Under the pieces are notes generated by a model, which did no database searches, was not told the origin of the DNA, and saw nothing but the letters and a program-made list of their open reading frames with translations. This document shows, one piece after another, positions 1 through 5,922 of a stretch of DNA of 10,232 nucleotides. Positions within the stretch are counted from its first letter, which is position 1, and each line of letters begins with the position of its first letter. A program made the position numbers and the translations under genes. The stretch comes from an uncultured bacterium. Its GTDB lineage: Bacteria > Bacillota > Clostridia > Christensenellales > QALW01. The stretch is taken from NCBI GenBank assembly GCA_905214315.1, contig CAJMLN010000062.1, positions 1 to 10,232 of the forward strand, written 5' to 3'.

Positions 1-55
1 TTTTTTATCTGCAAACTGTTGAAATAAGTTTTTGCACAATTTTGTCAAAAAGTAC

Positions 56-75
56 GCTTTTTGAAAAGAAAAAGC
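56..75 (+). other. Small hairpin in the leader of the surface-protein gene
   Basis: GCTTTTT (56-62) pairs with AAAAAGC (69-75) around the loop GAAAAG, giving a 7-bp stem upstream of the first gene. A related CTTTTGAAAAG occurs again near 88-98. The role is unknown. No convincing -35/-10 pair was found in bases 1-126, so the promoter may lie before the window or be weak. Confidence 0.3.
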
Positions 76-114
76 AGAAAAAAGGCACTTTTGAAAAGCA
101 TGCTTTGGGAAACT

Positions 115-120
115 GAAAGG
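115..120 (+). promoter_or_regulatory. Ribosome binding site deciding the start at 127
   Basis: GAAAGG at 115-120 lies 6 nt before ATG 127. The frame is open from a TTG at 61, but that codon has no purine-rich site in front of it, and starting there would put 22 mostly charged residues before the signal peptide. ATG 127 gives a textbook signal peptide, so it is preferred. Confidence 0.7.
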
Positions 121-126
121 CAGGAA

Positions 127-2970
127 ATGGAATTGAAAAAAAGTGTTTTAAACGGATTATGTCTATTATTAACCATACTGATGCTCGGCTCCCTGTTTTC
201 AACGGCCGGTCACGCAAGCGCTGAAGAAACGCAGATTGTAACCCAAGGTACGGAAACAACCGCAGAAAACGGCGCCGTAAAGGTCAGCAAAACCATTGTA
301 CCTACTGCCGAGGAAAATATTTTTACAATCACTCTAAAAATAGTTACAACCGAAGCGCTGCAGGAAATGAGCCTCTCTCCAGACGCGGCGGTAGTGCTTG
401 TCATGGACATTTCCAACAGTATGGATGAAAAAATCGGCGGCAAAAAGGGTTCAACAAAAATGCAGGCGGCAAGAAACGCTGCCACCAGCTTTATTGAAAG
501 CTTTGCCAAAGAATCACAGACGGCCGAGGCGGATACCATCAGAAAAGTAGGGATTGTTACCTTTGGCAGCACATCCTCTACGGTACAGGAACTTACTGAT
601 ATCAAAACGGGAAAAGATCAGCTAAAAACAGCTGTAACCCGTATCAGCACTCCATGGCAAGATTTCATGGGCGGTACAAATATAGAGGCAGGACTGACAC
701 AGGCCTATACAATGCTAAACGCTTCCGGCGTGGCCAAAAGCAACTGCTATATTCTGCTGCTCTCCGACGGAAAACCTACCTATCACAACACGCAGAACGG
801 GTACTCCGACGGCGGTTCTGGAAATAGCACGGAGCATGCGGATCACAGCAATGTTTTCAACGGCAGTACCGGTATTGCTGATCAAATTTCCAAAGCCGGC
901 ATGACTGTTTTATCCGTATACATCGGCAATGAAAATGACCGTATCAGCTGCACTACCTGTTCTTTAAACGAAAGCATCAAAAACTGGCTCGGTCGTTTTT
1001 CTGACGCCGTCTATACCACCGCAGAGGAAGAAAATCTGATTGCACATTTTGAAAACATCAGTAAACTGATTACCATTTATGCAAATGCATGGCGCGTAGA
1101 AGATCCTATGGGGCAATATATAGAATATCAGGGGCTGACCTCCGTCAATAATACGGTGCTTTACTATAATGATACGCATACGCTCCGGTGGAATCTGAGG
1201 GCAGATACGCCTTTACAAACCACAGGACAGGAGAAAACCTATGCCATCTCTTACCGTATTAAACTACTTAATACTGCCGCAGGCTTTACGGAAAATACTC
1301 CGTACAATACCAACGGTTCAACCGTATTATATTACTTTTTATCAGAACATGCCCAAGAGGCAAATCCTACACTGAAACAGATTCAATTCAATGTCCCGCA
1401 GGTAAAGGGATATCTGGCGGACATTGTCTTTACAAAAATTGCTGCCGATACGCAAAAGCCCCTGGCCGGTGCGGTATTTTCCCTGCGGGGTACAAATGGG
1501 GTAAACATGACAGCAACCTCCGCAGCCGACGGCAGCGTTATATTTTTAAATGTACCTTCAGGCTACAGCTATTCTTTAACCGAAACGGCTGCACCTTACG
1601 GATATCAAGCCGACAGCAGTCCCAGGCAGGTTACGGTCAGCTATGACGTTCCGTCCATTACCGGATTATCCAACGGCGTTTGGTATAATGAAGTGCCTGT
1701 AATAAACATTACCGCTGAGAAAACATGGGCCGATGATAACAATAACGACGGGCTGCGGCCGGAATTCATTACCGTTCAGCTTTTAAAAGACGGAGACCCT
1801 TACGGAGATCCTGTTATGATAACAGCTGACCAGGAGTGGACGTATACCTGGAACGGTGTTCCGCAATATGCCGGCGGCAAGGAGATTGTATGGTCAGTAA
1901 GGGAGCATGCCGTAGCCGGTTATACGCCTGCCTATGACGGTTTAAAAATTACCAATACCCATGAAAATGAAACGACCGCTCTTACCTTTCTAAAAGAGTG
2001 GAACGACGATGACAACAACGACGGACTGCGGCCGGATTTTATAATCCTCCGCGTTACGGGTTCTGTTAACGGTGACACGGTTTACGCTAACCAGGTAGTT
2101 CTCAGCGAAGATAACGGCTGGACTGATACCTTAACACAGCTGCCCAAATATAAAAATGGTGCTCTGATTCAGTACACCTGCACGGAAGATCCTATAGAAG
2201 GGTATTCTGCATCCTACAGTACAACACAGCAAGGTACAATTTTGATCACCAATACACACGAAAGTGAAACGATTTCGCTTACCCTTATGAAAGAATGGAA
2301 CGACAATGACAATAACGACGGGAAACGGCCGGAATCTGTAACCGTCCGCATTGCAGGCTCTGTTAACGGCGACACGGTCTACACAAGCCAAACAGTTCTC
2401 AGCAAAGATAATAACTGGACCGATACCTTAACGCAACTGCCCAAATATGAAAACGGCGCTCTGATCCAGTATGCCTGTGTGGAAGATAGCGTAGAGGGCT
2501 ACTCCGCGGCCTATAACGTAACCGAAAACTCGGTATTTATCATCACCAATACGCATGAGAGCGAAACCGTTTCTCTGGCTTTCCTCAAAGAATGGCACGA
2601 TGACAACAACCGCGACGGCCTCCGTCCTGATTTCGTGACCATCCGCATCTCCGGCTCTGCAGACGGCGATACCGTCTATTCCGGGCAGGTAACTCTCAGC
2701 AAGGATAACCAATGGTCTGCCGTGCTCGGGCAGCTTCCCAAATTCCATAACGGCGTTTCCATCCAATATTCTTATCAGGAAGATCCCGTAGAAGGCTACT
2801 CCGCTTCCTACACCACAACGCGGCAGGGAACGATTCTGATCACCAATACCCATGAGCCGCATGCAATTCCCAAAAATGACGGCGATAAGCCTCTCTTCTT
2901 ATACGGAGTTCTCTTCATTACTGCAGCTGCCGGGCTCCTTGTAATCAAAAAAAAGTATAAAAAAGAATAA
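127..2970 (+). CDS. VWA and Cna_B-repeat surface adhesin / pilus-tip-like protein
   Basis: This 947-residue secreted protein is probably an adhesin or pilus-tip-type subunit. A signal peptide spans about residues 1-32 (KK, hydrophobic core, ASA before EETQ). A von Willebrand A domain follows, about 85-315, with an intact metal site: DISNS at 94-98, TNIEAG from 184, SDG from 213. Residues about 430-524 form a SpaA-like domain (FTKIAADTQKPLAGAVFSL and LTETAAPYGY, the usual Lys and Glu of an isopeptide bond). Four Cna_B domains (about 525-612, 617-711, 716-810, 815-909) carry the typical K-W-x-D-D-N-N-x-D-G-x-R-P start and a TNTHE end. A membrane helix (about 923-940) and the tail KKKYKKE finish it. 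RrgA-type pilus-tip adhesins share the VWA plus Cna_B plan. Oddities: the sorting motif reads IPKNDGD rather than LPxTG or PKTGD, and the VWA domain carries a CTTC pair (275-278). No sortase or pilin gene lies in the window. The domain calls are firm; the role is inferred. Confidence 0.9.
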   Translation: MELKKSVLNGLCLLLTILMLGSLFSTAGHASAEETQIVTQGTETTAENGAVKVSKTIVPTAEENIFTITLKIVTTEALQEMSLSPDAAVVLVMDISNSMDEKIGGKKGSTKMQAARNAATSFIESFAKESQTAEADTIRKVGIVTFGSTSSTVQELTDIKTGKDQLKTAVTRISTPWQDFMGGTNIEAGLTQAYTMLNASGVAKSNCYILLLSDGKPTYHNTQNGYSDGGSGNSTEHADHSNVFNGSTGIADQISKAGMTVLSVYIGNENDRISCTTCSLNESIKNWLGRFSDAVYTTAEEENLIAHFENISKLITIYANAWRVEDPMGQYIEYQGLTSVNNTVLYYNDTHTLRWNLRADTPLQTTGQEKTYAISYRIKLLNTAAGFTENTPYNTNGSTVLYYFLSEHAQEANPTLKQIQFNVPQVKGYLADIVFTKIAADTQKPLAGAVFSLRGTNGVNMTATSAADGSVIFLNVPSGYSYSLTETAAPYGYQADSSPRQVTVSYDVPSITGLSNGVWYNEVPVINITAEKTWADDNNNDGLRPEFITVQLLKDGDPYGDPVMITADQEWTYTWNGVPQYAGGKEIVWSVREHAVAGYTPAYDGLKITNTHENETTALTFLKEWNDDDNNDGLRPDFIILRVTGSVNGDTVYANQVVLSEDNGWTDTLTQLPKYKNGALIQYTCTEDPIEGYSASYSTTQQGTILITNTHESETISLTLMKEWNDNDNNDGKRPESVTVRIAGSVNGDTVYTSQTVLSKDNNWTDTLTQLPKYENGALIQYACVEDSVEGYSAAYNVTENSVFIITNTHESETVSLAFLKEWHDDNNRDGLRPDFVTIRISGSADGDTVYSGQVTLSKDNQWSAVLGQLPKFHNGVSIQYSYQEDPVEGYSASYTTTRQGTILITNTHEPHAIPKNDGDKPLFLYGVLFITAAAGLLVIKKKYKKE
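1711..2856 (+). repeat. Four tandem Cna_B-coding repeats
   Basis: Units begin at about 1711, 1981, 2278 and 2575. The first is 90 codons; units 2 and 3 are exactly 99 codons (297 bp) each, and the fourth keeps the same internal spacing. Units 2-4 share x-K-E-W-N/H-D, GSxxGDTVY, LSxDNxW, LPKxxNG, EGYSAxY and ITNTHE. They form a stack of isopeptide-stabilised Ig-like stalk modules that lift the VWA head off the surface. Unit 4 is close to unit 2 in protein but clearly different in synonymous codons. Confidence 0.85.
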
Positions 2971-2995
2971 ATGAAAGAATTTCTGATACAAATAA

Positions 2996-3020
2996 CAGCC
3001 GCGCTTTTCAAGCGCGGCTG
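2996..3020. terminator. Bidirectional terminator between convergent genes
   Basis: CAGCCGCGCTT (2996-3006) pairs perfectly with AAGCGCGGCTG (3010-3020) around the loop TTC: an 11-bp GC-rich stem 25 bases past the adhesin stop and 22 bases past the stop of the opposing gene. The flanks are only moderately T-rich (AATTCTT on +, TTATTTGT on -). Its core, AGCCGCGC/GCGCGGCT, is the same 8-bp stem used in the three downstream terminators. Confidence 0.8.
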
Positions 3021-3042
3021 AATTCTTACTGAACATAAAATT

Positions 3043-3663
3043 TTATATTCTACCGTCATATACCTTTACATTTTCATTGATATATGCAAATACACCGCTG
3101 TACATTTCTTTTAATCTCTCCGTATTCTCAGGCTGATTGCAATGAATAAAGAGCACCATATACGCAGAATTTTTTTCATAGATCAAATAGCTGTAATATT
3201 CCATACCCTCCTCTGCGGCGGACGAAAGCTCCTCATATGCTTTTTCATATTCATAACGCCAGTCAGAATGCCAAAAGCGGCTTCCGTCGGATAAGGTTAA
3301 CGCATCCGGAGGAAGCCAGTCCTCCTCCCGCCGCGGATGACAGTAGCCGTCAACCACCGCCCGGAATTTTCCCCCGTCAAAGGAAAAAACCGGAACATCG
3401 TAAACCGAATCGGGATTATCACTTCGCCCAAGCTCACGAATACTCATACAGGCGTTTTCCGGAAGCATCAGCTCCTTCGGGAGCATTTCATTTAAAAAAT
3501 CCGTCTGCGCCGATATCGGGGATTGATTTTTCCGTAATACCGTATGATAAAGGCATACAAAAACAATACATCCGATCAGCACCGCGCCCAAAATCGTCAC
3601 CAATTTCCAGAGCTTCTTTACTTTTTCCTTCTCCTGCATCACCGCCGCGCCACTTTCTTTCAT
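3043..3663 (-). CDS. Membrane-anchored protein of unknown function, paralog 1
   Basis: This 206-residue protein has a short basic N-terminus, one membrane helix (about 19-40, starting WKLVTILGAVLIG) and an outward domain of about 165 residues. I do not recognise a named family. It aligns with the genes at 3771-4391 and 5109-5714: GGKFRAVVDGY matches NGKFRAEIDN, LTLSDGSRF matches YKLSDGSF, and the C-terminal helix ERLKEMYSGVFAYINENV matches ENIKALYTYIVSCIQENI. It lacks the QWQxEHGYDLKE tail of the other two and ends KVYDGRI. No SD site precedes ATG 3663; ATG 3639 is an alternative start. It appears monocistronic, with a promoter at 3689-3716 and a terminator at 2996-3020. A sensor, an immunity-type protein or an envelope factor are all possible; none is shown. 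Confidence 0.8.
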   Translation of the reverse strand: MKESGAAVMQEKEKVKKLWKLVTILGAVLIGCIVFVCLYHTVLRKNQSPISAQTDFLNEMLPKELMLPENACMSIRELGRSDNPDSVYDVPVFSFDGGKFRAVVDGYCHPRREEDWLPPDALTLSDGSRFWHSDWRYEYEKAYEELSSAAEEGMEYYSYLIYEKNSAYMVLFIHCNQPENTERLKEMYSGVFAYINENVKVYDGRI

Positions 3664-3688
3664 AATAAAATTTTTATTTTACCTCAAT

Positions 3689-3716
3689 AGTATACTCTTT
3701 TCTATAATGCAAGCAA
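3689..3716 (-). promoter_or_regulatory. Candidate promoter of paralog 1
   Basis: On the minus strand TTGCTT (3716-3711) and TATACT (3694-3689) are 16 nt apart. The -35 box coincides with the T-tract of the upstream gene's terminator, so termination and initiation would share bases. The -35 is only a moderate match. Confidence 0.45.
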
Positions 3717-3741
3717 AACAGCCGCGCATCCCGGCGCGGCT
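3711..3741 (-). terminator. Rho-independent terminator of paralog 2
   Basis: On the minus strand AGCCGCGC (3741-3734) pairs with GCGCGGCT (3727-3720) around a 6-nt loop, followed by GTTTTGCTT. It lies 29 bases after the stop of the gene at 3771-4391 and is part of the 55-bp repeated block. Confidence 0.85.
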
Positions 3742-3765
3742 TGATCTGCCTTTTTCCTTTTACAG
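3711..3765 (-). repeat. 55-bp terminator module, copy A
   Basis: This block matches copy B (5043-5097) at 53 of 55 positions and copy C (5868-5922) at 52 of 55. It contains the terminator stem, a T-rich tail and an upstream purine tract (AAGGAAAAAGGCAGATC on the minus strand). Outside copy B and its gene the flanks are unrelated. Confidence 0.9.
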
Positions 3766-3770
3766 ACACT

Positions 3771-4391
3771 TTATTCTTTAAGATCGTAGCCATGCTCTTT
3801 CTGCCACTGTGTAATGTCCACAATATTTTCATTTATTTGCTGCACCACACGTTCATATATAGCCTTTTCCGTTTTATCCTGGATAACGCCGGCACAGTAC
3901 AGTCTAAAGCGGATATGAAAGTTATCCCGTCCATACTCAAAAAACTCCGCATAAACGTCTTCGCCTTTTGGGATCTCGCTGAAAGAACTGCTGCTTTCAA
4001 CCCTCCCTTCTCTAAACCTCATATGTTCCCACAAGTCAAAATAGAAATGCGCATATCCTCCGTCCTCCAGCGCCATCATACCAAAAACATCCTTATCCTT
4101 GTATTTTAAATAATTTTCCTCAGTAGTATACCACTCATCCTCATATGTACCGCCCTCTATCAAATAAGCCACTTTTATGCCATTTATGTCAAATACGCCT
4201 TCGCTGCAATCCGGATTGTAAAAAGAATTTTCGGGAAAGGGCTTTATTTTTCCTGAAAAGGCCTCGGCAAACAGCTCCTTATTTATTTCATATGTTTCCG
4301 GCTTTTTATTGATATTTAAAAAAATAACAATTCCGCCCAAAATGACAGCTACCAAGACAGCAATCGAAATAATGATATATTTCCTCTTCAT
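3771..4391 (-). CDS. Membrane-anchored protein of unknown function, paralog 2
   Basis: A 206-residue protein with a membrane helix at about 5-25 (YIIISIAVLVAVILGGIVIF) after MKRK, then an extracytoplasmic domain. INKELFAEAFSGKIKPFPENS matches FDQALLEETFSGKIEFPANT of paralog 3, and both end in INENIVD/IQENIVD, then QWQxEHGYDLKE. It is more acidic and diverged in the centre (EDEWYTTEENY) than paralog 3. The ATG overlaps the TGA of the upstream remnant as ATGA, and the SD (GGAG about 14 nt upstream) is badly spaced, which suggests translational coupling to the gene now broken upstream. Transcription likely starts at the promoter near 4838-4865. No named family is recognised; a single-pass, outward-facing protein is the only inference I would make. 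Confidence 0.82.
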   Translation of the reverse strand: MKRKYIIISIAVLVAVILGGIVIFLNINKKPETYEINKELFAEAFSGKIKPFPENSFYNPDCSEGVFDINGIKVAYLIEGGTYEDEWYTTEENYLKYKDKDVFGMMALEDGGYAHFYFDLWEHMRFREGRVESSSSFSEIPKGEDVYAEFFEYGRDNFHIRFRLYCAGVIQDKTEKAIYERVVQQINENIVDITQWQKEHGYDLKE

Positions 4392-4816
4392 CTTTCTATA
4401 ATGTTCTCCGAATCTCCATACTCATATATATAGCTATAACCGTTATACACTCTATTTCTGCTGGGAGCAGACCATGTTGTATTATCCACAAAATATGAAC
4501 ACAAATTTATTATTTCCGTATACGTATCTTGATGAAAACTTCCCTTAAATGATGCTCTTCACTCGTTACAGCTATATTTCCCCTATAAGCCGCATACCAC
4601 CCTGAAGCATCTAAATCAAAACCAATATGATCAAAAGTAAAATGCCATCTTTGATTGATCGCTTTAATATTAATACATAACATGCTTGTCAAATACTATC
4701 ACTAAAGCTGCAATCATTTGCTGAAAAAAAGTACCTTTATTCAAGCTTCTCGTTGTTTTTATGTTTCAAATATACTCCTATTTTTAATATATATTTCTTC
4801 TGTGTTTTTCTGTCAC
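4388..4816 (-). pseudogene. Frameshifted remnant of an unrecognised gene
   Basis: A promoter, a good SD (AAAGGA, 4828-4823) and GTG 4816 are followed by only ten codons (VTEKHRRNIY) before a stop. Coherent coding then continues in shifting frames: LKIGVYLKHKNNEKLE; TFFQQMIAALVIVFD; from 4680 INIKAINQRWHFTFDHIGFD, then LDASGWYAAYRGNIAVTSEE; and finally 56 codons open from 4558 to 4388 (ASFKGSFHQDTYTEIINL, later RVYNGYSYIYEYGDSENII). The last two pieces join naturally if one base is restored near 4556, and the final TGA overlaps the next gene's ATG. The function is unknown. The last two segments are the firmest; the earlier ones may be chance. Alternatively the 60-codon open frame at 4510-4692 is a small intact gene. 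Confidence 0.42.
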
Positions 4817-4837
4817 AGCAGTTCCTTTCTAAATCCG

Positions 4838-4865
4838 ATTTTACCATTTTTTGAAAAAAAGTCAA
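4838..4865 (-). promoter_or_regulatory. Candidate promoter for the remnant and paralog 2
   Basis: On the minus strand TTGACT (4865-4860) and TAAAAT (4843-4838) are 16 nt apart. A start point near 4831 would fall just before the SD and GTG of the remnant, so the two genes would share one message. Confidence 0.6.
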
Positions 4866-5042
4866 TACAAACAAAGGCATTTTTATATTAATTATTAAGA
4901 ATTATTTTTATTTTATAAAAATAATTAAATTCTTAATTATGTATTATCTTGATCGTTCTCTCGTTCATTCATTTTCTCATCAATTTGTACTTAACTCATT
5001 TAATCGGTTGTTTTTATTTTATCAAAGGTAGTAAAAAAATGC
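4866..5042. other. AT-rich spacer with an imperfect inverted repeat
   Basis: I see no gene here. AATTATTTTTA (4900-4910) pairs perfectly with TAAAAATAATT (4916-4926), and the outer arms (about 4890-4899 and 4932-4940) pair with one mismatch and a bulge, making a long, very AT-rich cruciform-capable element. It is a weak candidate for a decayed miniature element; no target duplication or transposase remnant was found. Confidence 0.4.
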
Positions 5043-5073
5043 AAGCAAAATAGCCGCGCATCCCTGCGCGGCT
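5043..5073 (-). terminator. Rho-independent terminator of paralog 3
   Basis: The 8-bp stem AGCCGCGC/GCGCGGCT (5073-5066 with 5059-5052) with a 6-nt loop is followed on the minus strand by ATTTTGCTTGCATTTTTTT. It lies 35 bases after the stop of paralog 3. Confidence 0.85.
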
Positions 5074-5097
5074 TGATCTGCCTTTTTCCTTTTACAG
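5043..5097 (-). repeat. 55-bp terminator module, copy B
   Basis: It differs from copy A by two bases, one just before the hairpin and one in the loop, so the stem is untouched. Similarity to copy A resumes in the last about 15 codons of the adjoining gene, so A and B may have been duplicated together with the gene end. Confidence 0.9.
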
Positions 5098-5108
5098 GCT
5101 AAATGACT

Positions 5109-5714
5109 TTATTCTTTAAGGTCATAGCCATGCTCTCTCTGCCACTGTTCAAGATCTACGATATTTTCCTGAATACAGGAAACTATGTATGTATACAGCG
5201 CTTTTATATTTTCAGTATCTCTCGGGTCGGTACATCGAAGGCTTACATATACGCGATGATTCCCTTTCAAATACTCAAAGCCGCCCTGGTAACGCATTCC
5301 ATCTTCTATTTCCTTGTCCTGCCAAATGGTCCAGTTATAAAAATGCCACCGGTTTTCCAGCAGAAACCAATCGTCACAGCTGACAAAGCTTCCGTCGCTC
5401 AGCTTATACGCATGTACGCGCTTCGTTCTGTGTTCTTCCGGAATCCCGTCTGCTATCTCTTCTTCGGAAAAAAATCTCCCGCTTATGTTATCAATTTCCG
5501 CACGAAATTTTCCGTTTTCATAAACTAAGCCCTTCTGTCGCTCCACTATAGTATTTGCAGGAAATTCTATTTTTCCGGAAAACGTTTCCTCCAAAAGCGC
5601 CTGATCGAATTCTACCGTTGAAGGAGGCTTTGTAAAAAAGAGTATTGCTGCCGCTATCACCGCAAGCAAAACAACCGCCGAAATAATAAGCAAAACCTTT
5701 TTTCCGGTTTTCAT
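5109..5714 (-). CDS. Membrane-anchored protein of unknown function, paralog 3
   Basis: A 201-residue protein with MKTGKK, a membrane helix at about 7-27 and an outward domain. It holds all the shared motifs of the cluster: ETFSGKIEFPANT, ENGKFRAEIDN, YKLSDGSFVS, a Trp-rich stretch (RWHFYNWTIW), RVYVSLRCTDPRDTENIKALYTYI and the tail QWQREHGYDLKE. It is thus the best reference copy of the family. ATG 5714 is chosen (GGAG 8 nt upstream); the GTG directly before it at 5717 is also in frame with a 5-nt gap. It is monocistronic, with its own strong promoter (5765-5793) and terminator. No family name is offered. The Cys at 161 and 180 of this copy are only partly conserved in the others. Confidence 0.85.
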   Translation of the reverse strand: MKTGKKVLLIISAVVLLAVIAAAILFFTKPPSTVEFDQALLEETFSGKIEFPANTIVERQKGLVYENGKFRAEIDNISGRFFSEEEIADGIPEEHRTKRVHAYKLSDGSFVSCDDWFLLENRWHFYNWTIWQDKEIEDGMRYQGGFEYLKGNHRVYVSLRCTDPRDTENIKALYTYIVSCIQENIVDLEQWQREHGYDLKE

Positions 5715-5764
5715 CACAAAATCTCCTTTTAATGCTTATTCTGTCATTGTATTTGTTGTTTTTT

Positions 5765-5793
5765 ATTATACCAATTCCTCATAAAAAACGCAA
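5765..5793 (-). promoter_or_regulatory. Promoter of paralog 3
   Basis: On the minus strand TTGCGT (5793-5788), exactly 17 nt, then a perfect TATAAT (5770-5765) preceded by TGG (extended -10). It stands about 50 bases before the start codon. This is one of the two best promoters in the window. Confidence 0.75.
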
Positions 5794-5797
5794 CCCT

Positions 5798-5824
5798 AAA
5801 AAATTTCCGGCCGGATTCCCCGGA
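5798..5824 (-). terminator. Possible relic terminator after a lost paralog
   Basis: On the minus strand a GC-rich stretch, TCCGG(9 nt)CCGGA, is followed by AAATTTTTT. It sits just after the stop of the gene-end remnant at 5830-5856, where that gene's terminator would be expected. The stem is only 5 bp, so this is a weak call. Confidence 0.3.
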
Positions 5825-5829
5825 TAATT

Positions 5830-5856
5830 CTAAATTCTTCCGTCATATACTTTTCC
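5830..5856 (-). pseudogene. 3'-end remnant of a fourth paralog
   Basis: Read on the minus strand the bases encode G-KVYDGRI-stop. KVYDGRI-stop is exactly how paralog 1 (3043-3663) ends, and the DNA matches 20 of 23 positions. Reading back in the same frame into the terminator tail gives FAYIFYG, against FAYINENV in paralog 1, so the similarity may continue to about 5874 with a 3-base gap. Everything further upstream has been replaced by the rhamnosidase 3' end. It cannot be expressed as a protein. Confidence 0.55.
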
Positions 5857-5867
5857 ATAAAAAATAT

Positions 5868-5898
5868 AAGCAAAACAGCCGCGCATCCCGGCGCGGCT
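5868..5898 (-). terminator. Rho-independent terminator of the rhamnosidase gene
   Basis: The stem AGCCGCGC/GCGCGGCT (5898-5891 with 5884-5877) with a 6-nt loop is followed by GTTTTGCTTATATTTTTT on the minus strand. It starts 18 bases after the stop codon. Confidence 0.87.
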
Positions 5899-5922
5899 TG
5901 ATCTGCCCCTTTCCTTCTACAG
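5868..5922 (-). repeat. 55-bp terminator module, copy C
   Basis: It matches copy A at 52 of 55 positions, although the gene it follows is unrelated to the paralogs. Its upstream edge contains the rhamnosidase's last codon and stop (CTG TAG). In copies A and B the same spot reads CTG TAA but lies outside the coding region. Confidence 0.9.

Noticed and set aside
61..126. N-terminal extension of the surface protein from TTG 61
   Set aside because: It lacks an SD and would bury the signal peptide behind 22 charged residues; ATG 127 has both an SD and a proper signal peptide.
3237..3665. A 142-codon plus-strand open frame
   Set aside because: It is antisense to paralog 1, Pro/Ser-rich, with no domain or SD; the opposite frame has a membrane helix and paralogs.
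4890..4940. AT-rich inverted repeat as an insertion element
   Set aside because: No transposase fragment, no clear target duplication and only one copy in the window; simple AT composition can give such pairing.
5103..5528. Plus-strand frames opposite paralogs 2 and 3 (3741-4109 and 5103-5528) that resemble each other
   Set aside because: Their similarity is only the mirror of the homology between the real minus-strand genes.
3711..5922. The three 55-bp repeats as a CRISPR array or attachment sites
   Set aside because: Copies are about 0.8-1.3 kb apart with genes between them, and each contains a working-looking terminator directly after a gene.
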